Virus record (IMG/VR): IMGVR_UViG_3300024335_000022
Span: 1 to 37,466 of that record
Length of the DNA stretch: 37,466 nucleotides
Strand: one strand, 5' to 3'
Source of the DNA: a virus
In this document: one piece after another, positions 1-7,807 of the stretch
Numbering within the stretch: the first letter of the stretch is position 1
Layout: the number at the start of each line of letters is the position of its first letter
The notes under the pieces: generated by a model
What the model was told of the DNA's origin: nothing
What the model saw: the letters and a program-made list of their open reading frames with translations, nothing else
The model's database searches: none
Position numbers and translations under genes: made by a program

Positions 1-3000
1 TCAAGTAAAGGTCCTTTAGCACCTTTCATAACTTTACTAAACTCTGAAAAATCCCACTCAGCACCTTGTGCCTCCATTTCACCAGCCTTTTTAGCGAACT
101 CAGTAGCTGTTAAAGATCCAGTTTTACCATCAGGCATTGTATACAACACATTGCTTTTAGTAGTAGCTAATGTATCATCAAAGTCAAATACTCTAATCTT
201 TTTAACTGGAGCATCAGCATTTCTAGCTATAGATAATGCTTTGTCTATATTACCTAAGTTGTTTAATATGTTTTGATTAGTGTTTTTGTTAGATACTTTA
301 GAGAACTTTAAACTGTTAGGTGCCTTGTTATTGTTTGTATTTTTTGTTTTTACGTAATCTCTATAATTTTCAAGTATATTTCTAACCATAATGCCTTCAG
401 CACTAAGTTTATTTCTACTAACACTACCTATTTTTTGAATTTGACTAGAGTTTAAGTTTTGAGCTATAAACTCAGCCATATTTATGCCAGTAAAATCTTT
501 ACCTATATCTAATTTATAAGTACCTATAGGTATTTGGTTAACAGCATCTTTACCTAAGAATGTTATAGGATCTACAAAATCTCTAACAGAAGCACCACTA
601 GCATCTTTTTGAACTCTCATTCTTTCTGATATTACCGCCTGCTGCAACTTATCAACGTTTTGCTTTACTGTTTTTCTTAAAACGCTTTCCGATATTTTAC
701 CATTAATAAACTTATTAAGTGTAATTAAAAAGTCCTTGTTAGCGTTAAAAAGTTCAATTAAATGCTCATTATGCATTAGCTTATTTTGGTTTTTAGTGTC
801 ACCTCTTTCAGGCTTCATACTAAAACTTGTCATAGGGACCATCCCTTTAAATAAACCGGTAGCTCTATTAACTTGAGACTCTAAAACATCAGCGACAAAC
901 CCTAAAGATTCCTTGCTTTTATTTTTGATAACAAAATTTACTAAAGATGAATAGCCTCTGTTTAAAAGTTCTCTATTTGATTTTATAGTTTCATCCACAG
1001 TGCTTCCTTCGGCTGATAATAGTTTTTCAACCTGTAATTTAGCTTCGCTAGGTGTAACACCCTCCTTTAGTACAATGTTTTCAACTTTTCTTCTGAAACC
1101 ACCCCAGTTTCTCGGAGCAAAGACAGCCCTACTATTACTGTAATCAGAACCAGTACCTACAATAACATCATCTCCAAAAACTTTTTTAAGTAAATTACTA
1201 TAACCTTTTACTCCATTAGTTACTTCTTTATAGGTCAAAGGTCTTCCACCTAAAGTTATTCTAGTATCTCCAAATCCTACAGAGTCAACAATAGCTTGCT
1301 GCACAGACTTAGGTAAATCGTCAAATGTTTTTCCTTTTGGTATTAGATCTTTAATAAAAAATTTATACGTAGATTTTAACTTCTCGGAGTTTTCAACTGA
1401 AGTTATATTTTTTTTACCACCCTCTTTTATATTAAGTAAACCTCTAAGTTTTTTATATTTAGATATATTATCGTTTATATTTAATAATACATCTCGAGGT
1501 TCTATACCTAATTCTTCTGATATTTTCTGTATTGCTAAAACTTCTTGAGCAACTTGTATATCACTTAATCCTTTAGTTAGTTTTTTAAACTCTTTTGCTT
1601 TACTAAACTTAGCACCAGCTTTAATATCTACTCTAGCCTTAGGCTCTGCTGTTTCAGCAGCTTTTTCTACTATTAAGTTTCTAAAAGACATTGCAGCTAG
1701 ACCCTTTATAGTTTGAGCTTCAGCAGCTCTGTAAACGCTACCATCTATTTTACCTAAAAGATCTTTGTAGTCTTGTACAGTTTTAGTAGGATCTTTCTCC
1801 CACTTACCTTTATCGTTTTTTCTATATAAAGCGTTTAGTATGTTGTTAGGTATAAATGTTGATTTACCCTCTATAGTACTAGGGCCAGCATAAGCATCTG
1901 GTAATAAAGAAAAATCTTTTGCAGCATTATTATCTAAGAACTGTCTTAAGTTTCTTAAACCATCAAGTTCTTTTTTCTGTATATTTCTAGTCTTCTTAGT
2001 AAATACCTCAGGGTTTAAACCAAAAGCTTTACCAAGAGTTTTAGCTAAATTAGTACCGATGTTTCTACTCTCACCAAAAGTTTTAATTGGTTTATCTTTA
2101 AGATCAGCTTCTATAGCTTTATCGATTGTATTAGCAACTTCTGAGCCACTAACTCCTAGGTTACTTGCTACAACACCAGTGTATGTTTTAAGCTTCTTAG
2201 GACTTATCTTTTTAACAGGTTTGTCTTTAGCCTCGACTACAACTTCTTCAGCTGCTACACCCTTAGCCTCTGTTACATCATCTGTAAACTTTTCACCTAA
2301 TACTCTTTTCGATGCTTCAATTGCTCTAGCAGGTAAGAATTTATTTATATAAGCAGCTAATGGCACTCCAGATTCTGGCTTATATTCTTTTATAAGATCA
2401 AATATACCACGTTTACCTGTTTCTATTTCGTCAGTTAATAACTGTTTATCAAAATTTGGAGCATCTCTTCTACGCTCTACTATTTTGTTTGTTATTGGTT
2501 TAAACTTTTCTAGTATATCAAAAGCACCGGCAACACCTTGTTCATCATATATTCTTTGTACCTCTTGAGAAGCTTCTTCAGATTTAGCCTCTTTTACTAT
2601 CGCTTCGTCAGTAGTTTTTACTTTTGGCGCAACTAGCTCACCCTCTACACCTTTAGTTACTGCTTTAGTCTGAGCTTTAGTTAGTTTACCTTTTTCTATG
2701 CTCTTGTTATAGTCTTTTATAAAATTATAAACATCTCTACCGTTATTAAATTTAATACCAGTAAGACCGGCTTTCTGCAACACTCTTCTTATAGTATCAC
2801 CTATTTTAGTAAATAAGTTTTCTTCAAAAACTAAATCACCAGTAGCAATAGCATCGGAAAATAAAGTTAATGTTTCTTCTCCAACTATAGCATCAGGATC
2901 TTGCTTGTATAGTTCTAAACGTTTCTTAAAGTCGCTATCTTTTATTTTACCAGCATCTATATTATTTAGTTCTAACTTGAGAGCATTACCTAAATTAACA

Positions 3001-4868
3001 GCTGTATCTGGACTATCTACTATAGTTTTAAATAAAACACCGTGTAAAAGCTCGTGAGCTGCTACATTTACAGCAAATTCTTTTTTAGCTATTTCTTCGT
3101 TTATAACTATAGTCTGCTCACCAGTCTTAGGATCTTGTAGTATATAACCTTGCTCTGTCGATGCTTTCTTCTGCAGGTCTTTATCTTTAGCTATTTTATC
3201 AGCTTGTTCTTGATCTTTTGCTATCTCTATATTTATAGACTCAATGCCTTTAACTATGTCAGTTACCTTCTCTGTAGTTATTTTTAATTTGTTCTCAGCA
3301 CTTATGTTTGACAACCTGGCATCTATTTCTTTTAACCTCTGATCTTGAGTCTCTACTAAGGATTTATTATCACCTGCTTTTGCTATTTCAGAAGCAACAT
3401 CTTGTCTTTCATTTAATAAATCTACAGTTTCTTTAAATAAGCTTTCTGTTATATTTAAATCATCAGCTATTTTGACATTTTTTTGAGTTATATTAAACTT
3501 TTGCTTAATAGAATTAGACTCTTCAGTACTAATATCTCCGTCAGATACTTTTTTTCTAAGCTCTATATCTAAAATATTACCACTGTATTTGTTTTTAGCT
3601 ATATTTATAGATTTATCGCTAGAAGGGTTTAATTCAAACTCATTTAAAACAGATTTAGAATTATTCTGCTCTAATGTCTTGTTTACAGAATTAACCTGAA
3701 CAGCTCTATTTATAGATCTACCAGCTACACCTAAGGCTCCAGTTCCAGACATACTACCACCAGTTGCTACACCTATAATAAAAATATCAGCAAGTTCTGG
3801 CCAAAAATTATCAAACTCATCTCCTTTATTGTAGTAAATAGCATCGATGTTTCTATTTAATACCTCAGTAGTTGCTTCGGAAAAACCTTCTTTTCCAGCT
3901 TCTTTAACAACTTGCAATGTAGCATCTTTTAAGGTTTTTTCTATAACATCTCTACTTTTTCCAATTAAATTTCTAAATAGACCTTTACCTATTCTTTTAG
4001 TAGCAATCTCCAATAAACCCTCTGAAAAACCTGTCAAAGTAGATGCCGCCATGTTAGCTGCATCTAGCTTTTTACCTTCAGCTAATGCTTCTGTAGAATA
4101 ATCAGCTGCTGAGCCGGCTACAATAGAAGATATACCTACGTAAGGTATCATTGCTTGAGCTATAGATGGTATTGTACCAACAACCTCGTTAAAAGTACGA
4201 GAAATAGCTTGAGAAAAGTCTAACTCTAAAAGGTCTTGTCCTATTGTAGTGTCGTATTGTGTAAGTGTTTTTTCTATTTTTTTAGCATCATTTTTTAGCT
4301 GATTTGCAGCTTCCAATCCTTTAACACCAGCTGAACCAATGTCGTTGGCACCTGAAAAAGCTCCTAAAGCTTGAGCTACCGCGTCTTGTGTTTTACTGTC
4401 TGATTCTTGAAACTTTTTTATATCTTCTTCAAAAGCAGATCCAGCTATACCAATAAGCGCGGTCATTTTTAATCTGTTGACAAAAGCTGGTATTTGCGCT
4501 ATGTTTGATCCAGCTCTAAAGGTGTTTGCTTTGAACTTCTTAATAGCCTCAGATTCTAGTATTTTATCTAGTACTGTTTCTTCTTCTTCAAGCTCCTTAG
4601 CTTCTGGTAATTCCGAAGAAGTATCTTCCGAAGGTAACTCCGTAACGCCCGCTTGTGATGCTGTCATTGGCTGCACTACATCCGCATCCGCTGCAGCGCT
4701 TATTGGAAAATCCTGTGTCTCGTCTTTAATTTCTTGCTCTACAACTACACCTTCTTCATCTAAAACGCCTATAAAAACAGCATTACTGAATTTATTTAAA
4801 AATTCTTGTTCTTTGGCATCAGATACATCATAAGGATTACCGTCAACTTCATATCTTTTTACTGGCAT
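1..4868 (-). CDS. Giant multidomain (polyvalent) virion/ejection protein, C-terminus cut by window edge
   Basis: An uninterrupted frame runs from an ATG at 4868 to the window edge, giving at least 1622 residues; the true C-terminus lies outside. The N-terminal ~100 residues are acidic, followed by helical segments and a hydrophobic stretch near residues 230-250. An HELLH zinc-peptidase motif lies at 605-609, with the two His and the Glu in place. Residues ~782-870 resemble sigma-70 region 2 (GIFDLIKEYKPESGVPLAAY at 821-840). Near the end VFDFDDTLA (about 1560-1567) is HAD-superfamily motif I, with the nucleophile Asp at 1562 and the acid Asp at 1564. Size, multidomain make-up and position after a gp13/14/15-like run suggest a T7 gp16-like ejected protein of the 'polyvalent protein' kind. 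The motifs are directly visible; ejection and enzymatic activity are inferred. It starts 13 bases after the stop of the 575-residue gene. Confidence 0.85.
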   Translation of the reverse strand, partial: MPVKRYEVDGNPYDVSDAKEQEFLNKFSNAVFIGVLDEEGVVVEQEIKDETQDFPISAAADADVVQPMTASQAGVTELPSEDTSSELPEAKELEEEETVLDKILESEAIKKFKANTFRAGSNIAQIPAFVNRLKMTALIGIAGSAFEEDIKKFQESDSKTQDAVAQALGAFSGANDIGSAGVKGLEAANQLKNDAKKIEKTLTQYDTTIGQDLLELDFSQAISRTFNEVVGTIPSIAQAMIPYVGISSIVAGSAADYSTEALAEGKKLDAANMAASTLTGFSEGLLEIATKRIGKGLFRNLIGKSRDVIEKTLKDATLQVVKEAGKEGFSEATTEVLNRNIDAIYYNKGDEFDNFWPELADIFIIGVATGGSMSGTGALGVAGRSINRAVQVNSVNKTLEQNNSKSVLNEFELNPSSDKSINIAKNKYSGNILDIELRKKVSDGDISTEESNSIKQKFNITQKNVKIADDLNITESLFKETVDLLNERQDVASEIAKAGDNKSLVETQDQRLKEIDARLSNISAENKLKITTEKVTDIVKGIESINIEIAKDQEQADKIAKDKDLQKKASTEQGYILQDPKTGEQTIVINEEIAKKEFAVNVAAHELLHGVLFKTIVDSPDTAVNLGNALKLELNNIDAGKIKDSDFKKRLELYKQDPDAIVGEETLTLFSDAIATGDLVFEENLFTKIGDTIRRVLQKAGLTGIKFNNGRDVYNFIKDYNKSIEKGKLTKAQTKAVTKGVEGELVAPKVKTTDEAIVKEAKSEEASQEVQRIYDEQGVAGAFDILEKFKPITNKIVERRRDAPNFDKQLLTDEIETGKRGIFDLIKEYKPESGVPLAAYINKFLPARAIEASKRVLGEKFTDDVTEAKGVAAEEVVVEAKDKPVKKISPKKLKTYTGVVASNLGVSGSEVANTIDKAIEADLKDKPIKTFGESRNIGTNLAKTLGKAFGLNPEVFTKKTRNIQKKELDGLRNLRQFLDNNAAKDFSLLPDAYAGPSTIEGKSTFIPNNILNALYRKNDKGKWEKDPTKTVQDYKDLLGKIDGSVYRAAEAQTIKGLAAMSFRNLIVEKAAETAEPKARVDIKAGAKFSKAKEFKKLTKGLSDIQVAQEVLAIQKISEELGIEPRDVLLNINDNISKYKKLRGLLNIKEGGKKNITSVENSEKLKSTYKFFIKDLIPKGKTFDDLPKSVQQAIVDSVGFGDTRITLGGRPLTYKEVTNGVKGYSNLLKKVFGDDVIVGTGSDYSNSRAVFAPRNWGGFRRKVENIVLKEGVTPSEAKLQVEKLLSAEGSTVDETIKSNRELLNRGYSSLVNFVIKNKSKESLGFVADVLESQVNRATGLFKGMVPMTSFSMKPERGDTKNQNKLMHNEHLIELFNANKDFLITLNKFINGKISESVLRKTVKQNVDKLQQAVISERMRVQKDASGASVRDFVDPITFLGKDAVNQIPIGTYKLDIGKDFTGINMAEFIAQNLNSSQIQKIGSVSRNKLSAEGIMVRNILENYRDYVKTKNTNNNKAPNSLKFSKVSNKNTNQNILNNLGNIDKALSIARNADAPVKKIRVFDFDDTLATTKSNVLYTMPDGKTGSLTATEFAKKAGEMEAQGAEWDFSEFSKVMKGAKGPLL

Positions 4869-4881
4869 ATTTTATTTAATT

Positions 4882-6609
4882 TTATATGTTAAAGTCTTGA
4901 TTAGCTTTACGACCACCATCTCTACTCTGTTTTTTTACAAAATCTTCAAAATCTTTTTTACTTTGCTCTGGAGAAAGAGGCGTACTGTTTTTTAACCCTT
5001 CTGTAAAACTATTTTTAGAGCCTTTTGGAAAAGTTTTGTCTATAATTCTCATTATTTCTCTACTCTCTTTATCACCGCCGACTTCACCTTTTATTAAGTC
5101 TCTAAGTAATCTTTTACCTTGTGAACTATTTATAGGAAAAGACTTCTCTTCTTGCTCTTCTAACTCTATGATGGCATCATCTCCTTTTCCAACTTTAAAC
5201 TCTTTATCTGGTGGTCTAACTGTTATTAACCCATCTTTAAATGACATTTCTTTATAAAAACTACCTTCTTCTCCTACAGAAAATCTAGATTTCAAGAAGC
5301 TGACCGGATCTTTAAGAAAAGAGTCTATATAGTTTTTAGCTATAATAGGTGCCTCTGATTTATTACCTTCTTGTTGTTTTTTAACTTTTACAGCTGGAGG
5401 TATGTTTTTGGTGTATATTCTGTTTGGTATTTTTTCACCGTCTTTTTCAATATACTTTTTAAGACCAGGTATATTTTTTACATCTTCATCCGTAACTTCT
5501 CTAGACTCACCCATAGCTTCAAGATCTTTTCGCGTGACTTCATCTATTAAAAAAGCTTCTCTTTGCTTCATAGTAGCGTTTTCATAAGCTTTTGCTGTAT
5601 CACTTGTCCATTTTAATCTACCAGTAATAAACTGTTTTTGTTGTTTAATATCTTGAGACATTAACCCTTTTGCGTTAGCTTTTAATAGGTCCATATAAGC
5701 AACATTACTTCTTAATGATTGCTCATCAATAACCTGCTCTCTATACTGAAAACCACCTGCAGTTCTTGTAGTTATGTTTTGAAACACAAAATCTTTGGTA
5801 AGATTGTCTTTCTCATCAACTATACCAACTTGTTGAAATCTTTTATTTCTATCACTAAAGCTCATTATAGGTTGAAAAAATGTACCATCCCATTTAGATA
5901 GATCACGCTCAAATTTTACATTAACATAGCCGTCAGATTCTTCATATTCATCTAGTTGACCAGATTCTTTAAACCTATTATACACCTCACTACCAACTTT
6001 TATTCGTGAGTTTACTGTTAGTATATTTGAGTTGTTATCATTAGCAATTACGCTTACCTCACTTTCAATACCTGGTGTTTTTCTACCACTAATAGCTACT
6101 ACGCCTATTAGGTTGGAAACTTCATCACCACTAGCAGGTGCGTGGCCACTTACTATTTGGTCTATAGTAGCTTCATTAAACTCTTGAGCTCCAGTAGATA
6201 TATTGTTTATTTGATTTTTAGTGTTGATCATGTAAGACTGAAAATCAGTAATAGATTTTCTATACTCTTGCCTTTGCTGTTTACTTAAATTAGTATTTAT
6301 ACCTAATTCTGCTGAAGCTGCCATAGCTGCAGCGCTTTTATCTTGGAATATTTTAGTGAGTTCTGATCTAACCCTATCATCTTTTACACCTGATACAGAT
6401 TTCAATATTTCTTTATCGTACTGTAACTCTGTATTTACTAAGAATCTATTATTAGCTTCATCTATTTTATTCTGCTTTTCTTCAGCAATTTTCTTGGCTT
6501 TATAATAGTCTGTTATACCAGCACTAACAGTTTCACCTATTTTACCAACACCTTGAGCCCATATCTCAGCTGATCTATCTACTATTATCTGTGGGTTTCT
6601 ATAACTCAT
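4882..6609 (-). CDS. Putative internal virion / ejection protein (gp15-like position)
   Basis: A 575-residue protein starting MSYRNPQIIVDRSAEIWAQG. I recognise no catalytic motif. The N-terminal third is rich in charged helix with coiled-coil character (around residues 35-140, many Lys/Glu/Gln), the middle is mixed, and the C-terminal ~60 residues are Lys/Ser-rich and probably flexible. There is no signal peptide or clear membrane segment. It lies 3 bases downstream of the Ala/Gln-rich protein and directly upstream of the giant multidomain protein, which is the position of gene 15 between 14 and 16 in T7-like phages. By that synteny it is likely part of the ejected core that helps form the DNA-transfer channel. 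The role rests on position and composition only. Confidence 0.7.
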   Translation of the reverse strand: MSYRNPQIIVDRSAEIWAQGVGKIGETVSAGITDYYKAKKIAEEKQNKIDEANNRFLVNTELQYDKEILKSVSGVKDDRVRSELTKIFQDKSAAAMAASAELGINTNLSKQQRQEYRKSITDFQSYMINTKNQINNISTGAQEFNEATIDQIVSGHAPASGDEVSNLIGVVAISGRKTPGIESEVSVIANDNNSNILTVNSRIKVGSEVYNRFKESGQLDEYEESDGYVNVKFERDLSKWDGTFFQPIMSFSDRNKRFQQVGIVDEKDNLTKDFVFQNITTRTAGGFQYREQVIDEQSLRSNVAYMDLLKANAKGLMSQDIKQQKQFITGRLKWTSDTAKAYENATMKQREAFLIDEVTRKDLEAMGESREVTDEDVKNIPGLKKYIEKDGEKIPNRIYTKNIPPAVKVKKQQEGNKSEAPIIAKNYIDSFLKDPVSFLKSRFSVGEEGSFYKEMSFKDGLITVRPPDKEFKVGKGDDAIIELEEQEEKSFPINSSQGKRLLRDLIKGEVGGDKESREIMRIIDKTFPKGSKNSFTEGLKNSTPLSPEQSKKDFEDFVKKQSRDGGRKANQDFNI

Positions 6610-6612
6610 AAT

Positions 6613-7386
6613 CTAATCCCTTTTTGAAAAAATTGTTTTACCTGTTGCTGGATCATAGCTATTACCAGCAGCAGTAACACCTGCGCTAATTATATTACCA
6701 ACGCCGCTTATGGCGCCACTCCATGCTTGCGCTTTAGCTTGATTAGCAGAAGCCTCTTGAGCTTGAGCTTGTGATATTTGACCAGATGCTCTATCAAGAT
6801 CCATGTTTATTCTATTTTCACCAGCTTGGAACATAAACTGTTGACCAGCGGCATCAGCTGCTTGTACTCTCTGCCCTTCAGATATAGCAATACTCTGTAA
6901 CCTCTGTTGTTCAGAGATTTTTGCATTCATCAAGTTTTGTTCTCCTTGAGCTCTTAATTTTTCGTTTTGAGCTTCTTGCTGTTCTATACTAGCAGCAACA
7001 CCTTGCTTACTCTGCAGAGCCGCTTGAGCTAAAGCAGTTGCACCACCAGCGCTTGCTCCAGTAGCTCTTATAGTATCTAGAGTGTTAGCTAGAGATATGT
7101 CAGCCTGCTCTATCTGTATTTCAGCCGCCTTAGTTGCTACACCTAAGTCATCAAAAGGATTTGACAATTGCCCACTTAAATCAGATGCTAAACCACTAAG
7201 ATCTTGTGTAGAAGCGTAAGGATTTGTTATTTCTTCCCTAGAATTTTTTATAGATTCTAATTCAGCCTCAGCCCTCTGCTTATCTGCCCTAGCTCTTTTG
7301 GCCGCTTTACCAGCCGCTCCGCCAGCTATAGCGCCACCTGCTAAACTCGCTGCTGCTCCTACGGCCATTGCTGTTACTACACCCAT
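6613..7386 (-). CDS. Ala/Gln-rich internal virion protein (gp14-like)
   Basis: A 257-residue protein with an N-terminal small-residue hydrophobic segment (VVTAMAVGAAASLAGGAIAG, residues 3-22) followed by a basic helix (AAKRARADKQRAEAE). A long Gln/Ala-rich helical centre (~100-215) follows, then a second weakly hydrophobic segment near 222-240 (GAISGVGNIISAGVTAAGNS). This pattern is typical of podovirus proteins that leave the capsid and build the outer-membrane part of the ejection channel (T7 gp14 class). It lies between the GNAT-like gene and the 575-residue gene, matching the T7 order. The Gly/Ala segments could also be read as flexible core-packing regions. Function is inferred from composition and synteny. 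Confidence 0.75.
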   Translation of the reverse strand: MGVVTAMAVGAAASLAGGAIAGGAAGKAAKRARADKQRAEAELESIKNSREEITNPYASTQDLSGLASDLSGQLSNPFDDLGVATKAAEIQIEQADISLANTLDTIRATGASAGGATALAQAALQSKQGVAASIEQQEAQNEKLRAQGEQNLMNAKISEQQRLQSIAISEGQRVQAADAAGQQFMFQAGENRINMDLDRASGQISQAQAQEASANQAKAQAWSGAISGVGNIISAGVTAAGNSYDPATGKTIFSKRD

Positions 7387-7389
7387 AAT

Positions 7390-7794
7390 TTATATTTTTT
7401 TTACTAATTCTTTAGAAGACTTGTCGTCTACATTCCAACCAAGCTCTTCGTGTATATTTATTAATGATTCATTTCTACCTATAGAGAACATGTACTTCAC
7501 ACCGTTACTTTTACAAACTTCTTCAGCTGCATTTATTAAAAGCGCTATAGCGTGTTTTCTGTCAGCTTCTTTGTAATCTGGATTAGATACAACCCATTCC
7601 AATAAAGCTCCCTTAGAGTTAGTGTAATATATGAAACCTGCCACAATAGGCACGTCTTTTTCAACCATCAAACCTCCCTTACCATTATCAGGTAAAAAAT
7701 CTCTAGGTGGACTTTGCCATTCAGGCCATTCATCCCACCAAGAACATAAGGTTTCCCAGTCGCTCTCTTTTAATTTTCTAATATTTAATTGCAT
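7390..7794 (-). CDS. GNAT-fold acetyltransferase-like protein (gp13-like position)
   Basis: A 134-residue protein with the GNAT layout: an N-terminal strand and helix (NIRKLKESDWETLCSWW), central strands (VPIVAGFIYYTNSKGALLEWVVSN split around 48-71), then helix 3 and a late strand plus helix (GVKYMFSIGRNESLINIHEELGW, 98-120). The acetyl-CoA pyrophosphate loop, normally R/QxxGxG/A, is here around DRKHAIALL (78-86) and lacks the glycines, so catalysis is doubtful. In T7-like phages the gene between tail tube and gp14 (gene 13, 138 codons) is about the same size, and I recall it being described as GNAT-like. A structural or scaffold role in virion assembly is therefore as likely as acetylation. 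It lies 13 bases after the 519-residue tail gene. Confidence 0.8.
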   Translation of the reverse strand: MQLNIRKLKESDWETLCSWWDEWPEWQSPPRDFLPDNGKGGLMVEKDVPIVAGFIYYTNSKGALLEWVVSNPDYKEADRKHAIALLINAAEEVCKSNGVKYMFSIGRNESLINIHEELGWNVDDKSSKELVKKI

Positions 7795-7807
7795 TTAATT
7801 TAATTGT

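Noticed and set aside
2059-2352. Plus-strand frames of 60-180 codons, e.g. here and at 35115-35615 and 35694-36227.
   Set aside because: All are opposite well-supported minus-strand genes, are Ser/Leu/Phe-rich as expected for antisense frames, and lack recognisable motifs.
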